A DNA stretch of 64,000 nt, from assembly GCF_041154455.1 (NCBI RefSeq), contig NZ_AP028664.1:1-64000 (forward strand), read 5' to 3'. Below are positions 18,020 through 26,677 of this stretch, piece after piece. The notes under the pieces were generated by a model. The model ran no database searches. It had not been told where the DNA came from and saw nothing but the letters and a program-made list of their open reading frames with translations. How positions within the stretch are numbered: position 1 is the stretch's first letter; each line of letters starts with the position of its first letter. Source of the DNA: Variovorax sp. V213. GTDB lineage: Bacteria > Pseudomonadota > Gammaproteobacteria > Burkholderiales > Burkholderiaceae_C. Both the position numbers and the translations under genes were made by a program.

Positions 18020-19588
18020 ATGCCGCGCTTGACTCCTTTAGCCACGAAAAAAAGTTCTGCCGCGCCCGCATTGCGGGCGCTGTGCGCTACGGTTCTCATA
18101 GCGTCCCAGATCTTGCTGCCGGTGCCCGCCCGCGCGCAGCTGCAAGCGCTGCCGGGCCTGGGCGATGGCGGCGAAATGACCGCCAGTGCCGAGCGCAATC
18201 TGGGCGACCAGATTGCGCGCGAGCTCTATCGCGACACCGACTACATCGACGACCCCGTCATCGCAGCCTACGTGCAGGAAATCTGGCAGCGGCTGCTGAC
18301 CGCCGCACGGCAGCGCGGCGAACTCACGCCCGAACTGGACGAACGCTTTGCGTGGACCATCCTGCTGGGGCGCGACCGCAACGTCAACGCCTTTGCGTTG
18401 CCCGGCGGATACCTGGGCCTGAACATGGGCCTGATCGCTACCGTGGGCAGCCGCGACGAACTGGCGACCGTGCTCGGCCACGAACTGTCGCACGTCACGC
18501 AGCGCCACATCTCGCGCATCATGAGCCGGCAGGGCAAGCAGATGCCCTTGATGCTGGCCGGCCTGATCCTCGGCATGATCGCGGCCAGCAAGAGCCGCAA
18601 CGCCGACGCGGGGCAGGCCGTGATCATGGGCAGCCAGGCGCTCTTCATGCAGAACCAGCTGAGCTTCTCGCGCGACATGGAGCGCGAGGCCGACCGCGTG
18701 GGCTTCGGCGTGATGACGCAGGCCGGCTTTGCGCCGCAGGGCGCGGCCGCCATGTTCGAGAAGCTGCAGTACGCCTCGCGCCTCAACGACAACGGCTCCT
18801 ACCCCTACCTGCGCAGCCACCCGCTCACGTCAGAGCGCATCTCCGACATGCAGGGCCGGTTCCAGTTCCGACTGGATGCCGCGCCGGCCATGCCGCTGGC
18901 CATGGACCACGCCATGATTGCCGCGCGTGCGCGCGTGCTCACGCGGCCGGGTGTCGACGTGCTGCGGCTCTGGGTCGACGCGGCTTCCAGCGGCGAGTTC
19001 GCCAGGAGCGGCCCGGCCCAGCAGGCCGGCACGCTCTACGCGGCGGCGCTGTCGGCCAAGGATTTGCGCGATTTCAAGGCGGCGCGCGCACTGGCCGAGC
19101 GGCTGACGGCACGTACCGCGGAAGACCCGTCGGCCGCCAAGTTGGCGCGCTGGCTCAATGCCGAGATCGAGCTCGCCGGCGGCGGCGCTTCCAAGGCTGC
19201 GGCTTTGCTGGATGTGAAGTCCAGGGAACGGCCCGAGATGCTGCTGGCCGCCGACGCGGCCGTAGCCACGCGCCAGCCCGCGCCCATGGTGCCGGTTCTG
19301 CGCGATTGGGTCGCCACCCATCCGCGCGACGCCACCGTCTGGCGGTCCCTGGCCAATCTGTATGGCGCGCAGAACGACACGCTGCGCGCGGTGCGTGCCG
19401 ATGCCGAAGCGAACGTGGCCATCCTCGACTACCCCGCCGCGCGGGACCGCTTCAAGGCCGCGCAGGAACTGATGCGGAAGTCCGGCGCGCCCATCGACCA
19501 CTACGAGGCGTCGATCATCGACACCCGCGCGCGGGACGTGGAAGCGCTGGTGAAGCGGCAGGCCGAAGAGCCGCCGCTCAGGCAGTGA
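18020..19588 (+). CDS. M48-family metalloprotease, BepA (YfgC)-like, with TPR-like tail
   Basis: A 522-residue exported zinc protease. A signal peptide ends near Ala39 (PARAQ). The zinc site HELSH is at residues 154-158, with a downstream DMEREAD segment giving the third ligand. The C-terminal third is alpha-helical with TPR-like repeats. BepA-type proteins assist outer-membrane protein (LptD, BAM) assembly and degrade stalled substrates in the periplasm. The start is uncertain: ATG 18020 gives a proper signal peptide, while ATG 17987 or GTG 17981 would lengthen it. Confidence 0.9.
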   Translation: MPRLTPLATKKSSAAPALRALCATVLIASQILLPVPARAQLQALPGLGDGGEMTASAERNLGDQIARELYRDTDYIDDPVIAAYVQEIWQRLLTAARQRGELTPELDERFAWTILLGRDRNVNAFALPGGYLGLNMGLIATVGSRDELATVLGHELSHVTQRHISRIMSRQGKQMPLMLAGLILGMIAASKSRNADAGQAVIMGSQALFMQNQLSFSRDMEREADRVGFGVMTQAGFAPQGAAAMFEKLQYASRLNDNGSYPYLRSHPLTSERISDMQGRFQFRLDAAPAMPLAMDHAMIAARARVLTRPGVDVLRLWVDAASSGEFARSGPAQQAGTLYAAALSAKDLRDFKAARALAERLTARTAEDPSAAKLARWLNAEIELAGGGASKAAALLDVKSRERPEMLLAADAAVATRQPAPMVPVLRDWVATHPRDATVWRSLANLYGAQNDTLRAVRADAEANVAILDYPAARDRFKAAQELMRKSGAPIDHYEASIIDTRARDVEALVKRQAEEPPLRQ

Positions 19589-19604
19589 CGAACGGCTCGG
19601 CCGC

Positions 19605-19958
19605 TCAGCGCCTGGAAAGAAGCCCGCCCAGCGCGGCTTCGATGAGCAGGCCCAGCAGCGAATAGATCAGCGAGCCGATCAGCGCAGCCACGAAGCCGCT
19701 GACCTGGAAGCCCGCGAGCAGGCCCGACGCGGCCCAGAACAGCAGTGCATTGATCACGAACAGGAACAGCCCCAGCGTGACGATGGTGACCGGCAGCGTG
19801 AGCACCACCAGTACCGGCCGGACGATCATGTTGAGCAAGCCGATGACCGCCGCGGCGATCAGCGCGGAGCCGAAGCTGTTGACCTGGACGCCGCTGTAGA
19901 GATAGGCCACCGCCAGCAGCGCGACGGCGCTGAGCAGCCATTTGAGGATGATGCGCAT
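19605..19958 (-). CDS. Phage-holin family IV-like small membrane protein (YvlD-like)
   Basis: A 117-residue protein with four hydrophobic helices, ending LGGLLSRR. It matches the 'Mycobacterial four-TM / phage holin family IV' group (GLLNMIVRPVLVVLTLPVTIVTLGLF is characteristic). Despite the family name these are chromosomal inner-membrane proteins of unknown function, and no phage genes are nearby. It converges on the BepA-like gene and lies just past the terminator of the next minus-strand gene, so it is likely transcribed alone. Confidence 0.85.
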   Translation of the reverse strand: MRIILKWLLSAVALLAVAYLYSGVQVNSFGSALIAAAVIGLLNMIVRPVLVVLTLPVTIVTLGLFLFVINALLFWAASGLLAGFQVSGFVAALIGSLIYSLLGLLIEAALGGLLSRR

Positions 19959-19985
19959 GCGCCGCAGGATACCCCACCGGCCCGC

Positions 19986-20024
19986 AAAAAGACGAAAGCC
20001 CCGGCGCGTTGCCGCACCGGGGCT
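19986..20024 (-). terminator. Intrinsic terminator after the gene at 20044-20508
   Basis: On the minus strand a 12-bp stem (AGCCCCGGTGCG/CGCGCCGGGGCT, one G-U pair) with a GCAA tetraloop is followed by TTCGTCTTTTT. Confidence 0.9.
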
Positions 20025-20043
20025 CTCGTGAAGCAGTCCGTGC

Positions 20044-20508
20044 TTATTCGGCCAGTTCGTTCGCAAGCACCAGCAACGCGCCCATGCCCATCACGGCGCC
20101 GGGAAAGGCCCAGCCCGATTGATGCGCGGGCGTCTGGTCGAGCGTGACCGGTTCCAGGTCGACGCCGATCTTGGGACGGCGCGCATCGACCACGTGGGTG
20201 GCCGAATGCTCGCGCTTCAGTTGCTGCGTGAGTTCGGTCAGCGGGCCCTTGGCAAGCACCGGCGTCACCTGTCCGCCATTGCGTTCGAGCACCGGCAGCA
20301 ACTGCGCCTGCACCTTGCTGAACCACTTGGCGCGCCAGTTCTCGCGCGCGCTGTGGCTCACCCACTTGCTGATGCGGTGCGTCATGCGCGGTGCACAGGC
20401 CACGAGTACCCAATGGCGCGCCACGACGCTGTTCGCGTCCGGAGCGAGTTCGGCGAACTGCTCGCAGGCGTAGCCGGCGTCGTCGACATAGAGAATGATC
20501 GTTTCCAC
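20044..20508 (-). CDS. Conserved hypothetical protein, possible alpha/beta nucleotide-binding fold
   Basis: A 154-residue protein starting at GTG 20508, supported by a perfect AAGGAG six bases upstream; the longer frame from TTG 20523 has no such site. The N-terminus METIILYVDDAGYA and the central HWVLVACAPRM give alternating strands and helices reminiscent of universal-stress-like folds. There is one hydrophobic segment near the C-terminus (about 130-150). No domain is recognised with confidence. It is followed by a strong terminator and lies downstream of the TerC gene, with 78 bases between. Confidence 0.75.
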   Translation of the reverse strand: METIILYVDDAGYACEQFAELAPDANSVVARHWVLVACAPRMTHRISKWVSHSARENWRAKWFSKVQAQLLPVLERNGGQVTPVLAKGPLTELTQQLKREHSATHVVDARRPKIGVDLEPVTLDQTPAHQSGWAFPGAVMGMGALLVLANELAE

Positions 20509-20586
20509 GTAGCGCTCCTTCAAGTCGTTAGAGTGGCAGAGACTGGCCGATAGGGGAAGAGCATTTTTGCCGATGCCTGCGGGCCG

Positions 20587-21333
20587 TCAGCTCGTGCTGG
20601 CAGCGGTGGCGGGCCGTTGGCGCGCCTGGCGCACCGCCACCCACTTGCCGATGACCAGCACCAGCAGCGCACCGCCCACGCCGGCTGCATACCTGATGAG
20701 GTCGGTCTGCGGCACCTTCGGCACCCAGGTCCAGGCCGCGGTGTTCGACAGCGCGGGGTCGGACACGGCCATGGTACCGGCGATCCAGCCCAGCAGCATG
20801 CCGCCCAGCGTGATGATGATCGGGAACCGGTCCATCAGCTTGATGACCAGCTGGCTGCCCCAGACGATGATCGGAATGCTCACCAGCAGGCCGAAGATCA
20901 CCAGCGGCATCTGGTGGTTCTGGCCCGCGCCTTGCGCGGCGCCGGCAATGGCGATCACGTTGTCCACGCTCATCACCAGGTCGGCCACGATCACGGTCTT
21001 GACCGCGCCCCACAGCTTGTCGCTGGCGGCAATGTTGCCGTGCGCGTCGTCGTGCTCGGGGGCCAGCAGCTTCACGCCGATCCACAGCAGCAGCACCGCA
21101 CCTGCAAGCTTCAGGAATGGAATGGCCAGGAGCGTGAGCGCGAAGAAGATCAATATCACGCGCAGCACGATGGCGCCGGCCGTGCCCCAGAGAATGCCCT
21201 TGGTGCGCTGCGCGGGTGGCAGCTTGCGGCAGGCCAGGGCGATGACGACGGCGTTGTCGCCGCCGAGCAGGATGTCGATCATGATGATCTGACCGACCGC
21301 GACCCAGAATTCCGGGGTCATGAACTGTTCCAT
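20587..21333 (-). CDS. TerC-family integral membrane protein
   Basis: A 248-residue protein with seven to eight helices. It has the two TerC signatures: DILLGGDNAVVIALAC near the N-terminus and VADLVMSVDNVIAIAGA in the middle, each with conserved Asp residues within the membrane. TerC-family proteins (YkoY, Alx, YjbE) are linked to manganese export or metallation of exported proteins. An AGAGGAAG site precedes the ATG. The manganese riboswitch in its ~300-base leader strongly supports a manganese-related role. Confidence 0.92.
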   Translation of the reverse strand: MEQFMTPEFWVAVGQIIMIDILLGGDNAVVIALACRKLPPAQRTKGILWGTAGAIVLRVILIFFALTLLAIPFLKLAGAVLLLWIGVKLLAPEHDDAHGNIAASDKLWGAVKTVIVADLVMSVDNVIAIAGAAQGAGQNHQMPLVIFGLLVSIPIIVWGSQLVIKLMDRFPIIITLGGMLLGWIAGTMAVSDPALSNTAAWTWVPKVPQTDLIRYAAGVGGALLVLVIGKWVAVRQARQRPATAASTS

Positions 21334-21504
21334 AGCTTCCTCTTGTCTTCGTGCGCGGCCTGTTCATCTTCGGTGATGGCGACAGTCCGGCGCATGTACG
21401 CGTTTTCGATTCATCCCATGCAGGAATGGTCGAAGCGATGACGAAGACCGGGGTGACGACCGGGGACTCAGGAACGCTTCGATCAAACCTGCGCGGGTTC
21501 AAAT

Positions 21505-21633
21505 CGAAGGTCTTGCTCGACAACGCGCACCCAGGGGCACGTGGTGTCCGACAGGCCGGAAGTGTTGTGCTTCGTATTGACGACCTGTCGATTTCCGCTG
21601 CCATGGACAGCGGTCGGGAGCTACTCCCCTTCG
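21505..21633 (-). promoter_or_regulatory. yybP-ykoY manganese riboswitch in the terC leader
   Basis: On the minus strand the leader holds CGAAG-GGGAGTAGC (21633-21620) and, about 110 bases later, GCAAGACC-TTCG (21517-21505). CGAAG pairs with CTTCG to close helix P1. The two conserved internal loops (GGGGAGUAGC and GCAAGACC) are those of the yybP-ykoY aptamer, which binds Mn2+. Further stems (CCGCTGTCCATGGCAGCGG and CGACAGG...CCTGTCG) fit the internal helices. About 170 bases separate it from the terC start and should contain the expression platform. The rest of the 486-base gene-free stretch (21334-21819) must also carry the promoter of the plus-strand gene at 21820; none was recognised. Confidence 0.87.
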
Positions 21634-21819
21634 TGGGTGGGATTAGAGCATCCGGACAGGGGCTCTGGCAACCTGAAATTTGCGGCACTTTAAAAGGAAT
21701 GCCTTCAAAAGCCTCATCACTAAAGGGCGTGAAGCTACGGATCTTGTAGCGCCTATAACCTTCTGCGGCGGCGGGACATTGCCGGACTATGATCGCCGCT
21801 CGCTGTTTTCTCTCTCTTC

Positions 21820-22284
21820 ATGGCCGCCATTCACATCATCGACATCGAGGCCGCCATCAACCATTGGCGCGAGAAGAGCCCCTCGCCCGACGGCATCACC
21901 CTGGCGCCCGAATTGCGCGCGCTCGCCGAGGTCTACGCGCTCATGGTGTTCCACCACGAAGACGAGGTCGACGAGTTCGGTTTTCCCCCTGACGCCTGGG
22001 CCGCATGGCTCGACTGGTATCACAGCACGCCCGACACTCCCTGCATCGCGATCTGCTCCACCAGCCAGGGCGACGACGAGTGCAAGGGCTGCGGCCGCAG
22101 CTTCGACGAGGTCCAGCATTGGCCCGCCATGACGCCGGCCGAAAAGCGCGTGACCTGGCGCCGCATCACCATGGAAGACACCGCCTGGCGTTTCAACAAG
22201 TACGCCGAGCGCGCGCGCGAGGCCGAGCCGCCGCAATGGCCCGACGATCCGGCCGAGCCCCTCGGCCCCGACGACACGCCCTGA
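21820..22284 (+). CDS. DUF3717 / DUF1289 fusion protein
   Basis: A 154-residue protein. The N-terminal half (IEAAINHWREKSPS ... LRALAEVYALMVF) resembles DUF3717. The C-terminal half is a DUF1289 domain with Cys75, Cys79, Cys88 and Cys91 (PCIAICSTSQGDDECKGCGR) followed by the usual W-x-x-M-x-P-A-E-K-R segment, probably a metal-binding knuckle. The function of both is unknown. The next gene follows by 13 bases and also ends in a zinc-ribbon-like domain, so the two are likely co-transcribed. Confidence 0.85.
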   Translation: MAAIHIIDIEAAINHWREKSPSPDGITLAPELRALAEVYALMVFHHEDEVDEFGFPPDAWAAWLDWYHSTPDTPCIAICSTSQGDDECKGCGRSFDEVQHWPAMTPAEKRVTWRRITMEDTAWRFNKYAERAREAEPPQWPDDPAEPLGPDDTP

Positions 22285-22297
22285 AAGGGGCCGCCGA

Positions 22298-22603
22298 ATG
22301 CGCCGCCTCGCCCAAGCACCGAACCTCGCGATCGCGACCCTGTGGGTACACGCGTTGCGAGAGGAGGGTGTCGAGGCGACGGTGCAGCGTGAATTTCTCG
22401 GCGCCGTGATGGGCCAGTTGCCGCCCGACCAGTGCCTGCCTGAAATCTGGATCGACGACGAAGCGCAGTTCGAGCGCGCGCAGCAAGTGCTGCACGCGGC
22501 GCAGCACAGGCCGCAGCGCAACTGGCAGTGCGTGTGCGGCGAGCGGATCGAAGGCGGCTTCGAGCAGTGCTGGCACTGCGGCGCGCTGATGCCGGCGGTT
22601 TAG
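22298..22603 (+). CDS. DUF2007-domain protein with C-terminal zinc ribbon
   Basis: A 101-residue cytosolic protein. Residues 10-68 resemble DUF2007 (a small alpha/beta domain; IATLWVHALREEGVEATVQ ... EIWIDDE), once described as putative signal-transducing. The tail has Cys78, Cys80, Cys91 and Cys94, a zinc-ribbon-like arrangement. It overlaps nothing and converges with yaeQ, whose stop lies three bases away. Confidence 0.82.
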   Translation: MRRLAQAPNLAIATLWVHALREEGVEATVQREFLGAVMGQLPPDQCLPEIWIDDEAQFERAQQVLHAAQHRPQRNWQCVCGERIEGGFEQCWHCGALMPAV

Positions 22604-22605
22604 GG

Positions 22606-23166
22606 CTACTTCCAGCGCAGCAGTTCGACGTCGATGCTGTGGGTGCCGTCGCCCAGCGTCAGCGTGTTCTCCTGGATCGTCGCCTGCAGCTGCATGCTGC
22701 GTTGCGCCAGCGCGGCCAGCGCTTGCGAGGCCTCCGTCGGCACGCGGTACACCTGCAGGTTCTGCGGCCGCGTGAGCTTGGTCTCGATGCCGCGCCACCA
22801 GATCTCGGCGGCGTGATTGAAGCAGTAGACGATCACTTCGTCCGACTTGCCGCAGGCCTTGATGATGGGCTTGTCTTCCGGCTGGCCGACCTCGATCCAC
22901 AGCTTGGTCTCGCCCGTGAAATCGCGCAGCCACACATCGGGCTCGTCGACGTTCGACAAGCCCGCGCCAAAGGCCAGCGTACCGTCGCCCTGGCACACGT
23001 CCTGCAGCTTGTGCGCGTTGAGCGCGAGCGCGACGAGCCGGATCATCATCCGCTCGTCGGTCTCGCTCGGGTGGCGCGCGAGGGTCAGCGCATGGTCGGC
23101 GTAGTAGCCGTGGTCGATGTCGGCCACCGCGAGGGCGGCCTTGAAGATGGTGGATTTGAGGGCCAT
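22606..23166 (-). CDS. yaeQ: YaeQ family protein
   Basis: A 186-residue protein that matches YaeQ along its full length (MALKSTIFKAALAVADIDHGYYADH at the start; DEPDVWLRDFTGETKLWIEVGQPEDKPIIKAC in the middle). The fold is a variant of the PD-(D/E)xK nuclease superfamily; the Glu of WIEVGQP and the following Lys correspond to that core. The biological role is unknown. It is a single gene between convergent and co-directional neighbours. Confidence 0.94.
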   Translation of the reverse strand: MALKSTIFKAALAVADIDHGYYADHALTLARHPSETDERMMIRLVALALNAHKLQDVCQGDGTLAFGAGLSNVDEPDVWLRDFTGETKLWIEVGQPEDKPIIKACGKSDEVIVYCFNHAAEIWWRGIETKLTRPQNLQVYRVPTEASQALAALAQRSMQLQATIQENTLTLGDGTHSIDVELLRWK

Positions 23167-23200
23167 GGGTGCGCGAGTGTATGCGCCCCCGCGGCCTTCC

Positions 23201-25366
23201 TCAGAACGCCACCGAGGCTTGCAGGTACAGCGTGCGCGGCTGGCCCACGTACTTGCCGCCGTTGTTGTCGACCGAGCGGTTGTAGTAGCGGCGGTCGAAC
23301 AGGTTCTTGACGCCGACGGCTAGCTTCAGGTTGCTCATCGAAGGGCCGAAGTCGTACGCGGCGCGCAGGTTCATGGTGGCGTAGCCCGGAATGTTGCCGA
23401 GCCGGCCGGTCGAGTCTTCCATCGTGACGTAGTTCGCGCCGTCGTCCGGCGACCCCGGCGAACGCTGCTTCGATTGCGCGTACACGTCGGCATTGAAGGT
23501 CCACGGCCCGCGCTCGTAGCGTGCGCCGAGCGTCGCCACCTGGCGCGAGTAGAACGGCAGGTCTCGGCCGGCAAAAGCCCCGGCCTTGGCAATGGCCTGG
23601 GTGTACGTGTACGTCGCGGACACCGACACGCCCTTGAGCGATTCGCTCAGCGTGCCAAGGTCGTAGCGCAGCGCTGACTCGATGCCGCGGTGCCGCGTGG
23701 CGCCCAGGTCGGTCCACTGGCCGACGTCGCCGGTGATGGAGCGGGCCAACTGCAGTTCCTTGTCGAAATCAATGTTGAACAGCGTCAGCTCGCCGCTCCA
23801 GGCTTCGCCCTTGTAGTGCGTGCCGATCTCGTACGTCTTGGCTTTCTCGGGGTGCAGGCCGGTGGTCGACTGCGCGAGCTGGGCGTACTGCTGCGGGCCG
23901 AACGACACGCCGGCATTCGCGAACACCGACCAGCGCTCGTTCATGCGGTAGAGCACCGACAGCGTCGGCAGCACCTCGTTGGAGTCGATCTTCGGATAGT
24001 TCGCGCCCGTGACCCGGTTGTTGGCCAGGGTGTAGACGTCGTTGTGCGAGCGGATGGATTCGTAGCGCACGCCGGGCGTGATGGTCCAGTTGCCGAAGTC
24101 GATCCGGTCATCGATGTAGAACGCGTGCGCGGTCGTGCCGCCCTTGCTGGTCTGGTACGCGGGCTGGGCGAGCGTGTAGGCATCGAAGCCGGGGCGCGGC
24201 AGGTAGTAGGCGCTGCGCGTCGCCACCTCGGAGGCCTCTTCCTTCAGATAGCGCAAGCCCACGCTGACTTCCTGCACCACGCTGCCCGAATCGATCAGGC
24301 GCGAGTAGCGGGGCTCGAAGGCATAGGTCTTGTAGCTGCGCGGCGCGCTGGTAAGGCGCCGCCTGTTGGCGTTGGCGCCCGTGCCTTCCTGCTCGAGGTA
24401 GCTGCTGCGAAACGAGTCCGTGTAGTAGCTCAGCATCTCAAACTTGTTCACGCCGTCGTTGTGCGTGTACTTGATCGAGCCGTCGGTCCGCCGCCCCGTG
24501 AATTCGTCGAAAGGGCGGTCGGACTGGAACGGATTCGCGGCAAACTGCGCCGTCGTCAGGCCGCCCGGCATGCGGCCCTTGCCTTCGAAGTGATGCAGCG
24601 AGACGGCGATGTCGTCGGTGTTCGAAATTCGCAAGGCGCCCTTCAGCATCAGGTCGTCGATGCTGGTGTGGTCGTTGCTCTGGCGGAAGCCGTCGCCGTG
24701 CGTGCCCGAATACAGCAGCGCAAGCCCGAGGCCGTTCTCGTTGGTGCCGCCCATGAAGAGGGTGGGCATCGTCTTGAGGCCGCCGCCGTGGCTGGCGCTT
24801 TCGACGCCCACGCCCACTTCGCCCGCGAACTGCTTCGGAATCGCCCGTGTCACGAAGTTGATGATGCCGCCCACGTTCTGTGGACCGTAGCGCACCGAGC
24901 CCGCGCCGCGCACCACGTCGACCGCCTCCAGGCTGCCGAGCGACAAGGGTGCGAGCGAGAGCTGCGGCTGGCCGTAGGGCGCATAAGCCAGCGGCACGCC
25001 GTCCAGCAGGATGGTCGAGCGGGGCGACAGGCGCGACGTCAGCCCGCGCACGCCCACGTTGAGCGAGATGTCGCTGCCGCCGGTGCCGTTGCTCTCCTGC
25101 ACCTGCACGCCGGGAACCTGGCGCAGCACGTCGCGCACGCTGGTGGAGCCGCTTTCCTGGATCTGCTTGCGCTCGATGATGCTGCGCGCGCCCGGGTGCT
25201 CGAGCACCTTGGTTTCATTGGGCGTGCCGAGCCAGTCGCCCGTGACGGTCACCGCCTCCAGCGACTTCGTGCCATCTGTCGCTGGCTCGGCCTCGGCCGC
25301 AAAGCTCTGGAAACTGAAGGGAAACAGCGCCATCACCAGGGCGGCGCATTTCTTTTGCTTGAACAC
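23201..25366 (-). CDS. TonB-dependent outer-membrane receptor, FecA/siderophore-like
   Basis: A 721-residue outer-membrane receptor. A signal peptide ends near FAAEA. The plug domain follows (SGSTSVRDVLRQVPGVQVQ, LLDGVPLAYAPYG, VDVVRGAGSVRYGPQNVGGIINF), then a 22-strand barrel ending in the terminal aromatic QASVAF. The plug resembles FecA-type ferric citrate receptors, but the ligand cannot be fixed from sequence. The start is GTG 25366, placed six bases after a strong GAGGAG; the open frame extends far upstream but is non-homologous. It lies 47 bases after the PepSY protein gene, which points to a joint iron-uptake transcript. Confidence 0.9.
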   Translation of the reverse strand: MFKQKKCAALVMALFPFSFQSFAAEAEPATDGTKSLEAVTVTGDWLGTPNETKVLEHPGARSIIERKQIQESGSTSVRDVLRQVPGVQVQESNGTGGSDISLNVGVRGLTSRLSPRSTILLDGVPLAYAPYGQPQLSLAPLSLGSLEAVDVVRGAGSVRYGPQNVGGIINFVTRAIPKQFAGEVGVGVESASHGGGLKTMPTLFMGGTNENGLGLALLYSGTHGDGFRQSNDHTSIDDLMLKGALRISNTDDIAVSLHHFEGKGRMPGGLTTAQFAANPFQSDRPFDEFTGRRTDGSIKYTHNDGVNKFEMLSYYTDSFRSSYLEQEGTGANANRRRLTSAPRSYKTYAFEPRYSRLIDSGSVVQEVSVGLRYLKEEASEVATRSAYYLPRPGFDAYTLAQPAYQTSKGGTTAHAFYIDDRIDFGNWTITPGVRYESIRSHNDVYTLANNRVTGANYPKIDSNEVLPTLSVLYRMNERWSVFANAGVSFGPQQYAQLAQSTTGLHPEKAKTYEIGTHYKGEAWSGELTLFNIDFDKELQLARSITGDVGQWTDLGATRHRGIESALRYDLGTLSESLKGVSVSATYTYTQAIAKAGAFAGRDLPFYSRQVATLGARYERGPWTFNADVYAQSKQRSPGSPDDGANYVTMEDSTGRLGNIPGYATMNLRAAYDFGPSMSNLKLAVGVKNLFDRRYYNRSVDNNGGKYVGQPRTLYLQASVAF

Positions 25367-25413
25367 GGGTTCTCCTCGGAAATCAAAAAAATCGACCGCA
25401 GCAAACGCCCGGT

Positions 25414-26547
25414 TCAGGACGTCGTGCGGTTGCTGTCGGAAAGCGCGGTGCCGCGGGCCGCGGCGGCCACGGCGCGCCGCCGCCACCAGAGCCAGATGCC
25501 GCTCAGCCCCAGGCCGCTGAGTGCCAGGCCCAGCAGCGCGACGACCGCCTGGTGGACCGGCCCGCCCAATACGCCGGTGTGCAGCGGATAGATCACCACC
25601 ACCGCGCCGTTGCCGGCGTCGAGGTCTTGCCAGCGGCGCACGGCCAGCACCTCGCCGGTCAGCGGATGCAGCCACACCGAGCTGATGCCGTTCGGATGCG
25701 GATCGTCGGCCAGCCGGAAGCGCACCCGCATGGGACGGTTCGGCCTGGCGGGCACCTGCACATAGCCGATCGGCTGGCCCGGGAACACGTTTTGCGCGCG
25801 GGCGACCAGTTCGTCGAGCGAAAGCCGGGGCCCTGCCGCCGTGCCCTTGGGAACCGTGGGCGGCTTGATGGGCTCCTGGCCCATGGCGGCGGAAATGAAG
25901 TTGCCCAATGGCCGCCATGCCATGTAGGCGCCCGTGAAGACCGACACCGCAATCAGCAGCCCGAGCACGGCGCCGCCGGTGCGGTGCAGGTCGAACAGCC
26001 CGCGCAGCAGGCCGCGGTCGAGCGAAATGCGCAGCGACGGCGGCCAGCGCGTGGGCCACCAGAGCACCACGCCGGTGAGCAGCAGGAACAGGTAGGCCAG
26101 CGCCACGAAGGCCAGGATGCCCTTGCCCGTGTCGTCCAGCAGCAGGCTGCTGTGCAGCTCGAAAAGCAGGTTGTAGGCGCCCTCGTGCGACCCGCGCCGG
26201 CCTTGCTCCGCGCCGTTGGCGGGGTCGAGGTAAAGCGTGCCTTCCCAAGGCCCGCGTACATACACCCACAGCGTCTCGCCGGGGTTGCGCGGCGGTCGCA
26301 GCGTGAAGTTGGTGTCGGGGCCGAACTCGGCCACGATGCGCTGGCGCAGCGGCTCGAGCGGCAACGCGGGCGCCGCATCGGCCGCGCTGCGGGCGACGAA
26401 GAGCGCGGGATGCGCGTAGCGGTCGATCGGCAAGGCCACCACCAGCACCGCGCCGAGCAGCGCCGTGAGGGCAAGTACCGGCCCGAGCGAGAGGCCGATC
26501 CAGCGGTGAACCTTGAGCCAGAGGCGTCGGAGGGGCGCGCGCAGCAT
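25414..26547 (-). CDS. PepSY-associated transmembrane protein (PiuB/FpvG-like)
   Basis: A 377-residue inner-membrane protein with four main helices (about residues 15-42, 150-172, 195-215, 335-358) and two PepSY-like periplasmic regions. Conserved His residues (HRWIGL near 16, HSSLLLDDTGK, LHRTGGAVLG, IYPLHTGVLGG) suggest haem or iron binding. Homologues next to siderophore receptors act in reductive iron release in the periplasm. I start at ATG 26547; a TTG two codons earlier is possible. It precedes the TonB receptor gene on the same strand. No clear Fur box was seen. Confidence 0.88.
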   Translation of the reverse strand: MLRAPLRRLWLKVHRWIGLSLGPVLALTALLGAVLVVALPIDRYAHPALFVARSAADAAPALPLEPLRQRIVAEFGPDTNFTLRPPRNPGETLWVYVRGPWEGTLYLDPANGAEQGRRGSHEGAYNLLFELHSSLLLDDTGKGILAFVALAYLFLLLTGVVLWWPTRWPPSLRISLDRGLLRGLFDLHRTGGAVLGLLIAVSVFTGAYMAWRPLGNFISAAMGQEPIKPPTVPKGTAAGPRLSLDELVARAQNVFPGQPIGYVQVPARPNRPMRVRFRLADDPHPNGISSVWLHPLTGEVLAVRRWQDLDAGNGAVVVIYPLHTGVLGGPVHQAVVALLGLALSGLGLSGIWLWWRRRAVAAAARGTALSDSNRTTS

Positions 26548-26677
26548 GAACAACAGGGACTTGGGAGCCCCGTCAGGTTGTTGGCTGGCGCGCCGGGGAC
26601 GGCGCGTTGGCTGAAGAGGGGCGTGAAGCGACGCAGGCAGCCGCCTTCAGGCGGCCGGCACGTCGGTGCGGGAAGCC

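Noticed and set aside
19605..19958. Phage holin suggesting a prophage
   Set aside because: The family name is historical. No integrase, capsid, tail or lysis genes are nearby, so this is a chromosomal four-TM protein.
26640..26655. GCCGCC-TTCA-GGCGGC hairpin as purB terminator
   Set aside because: No T-run on the minus strand. It may be fortuitous in such GC-rich DNA.
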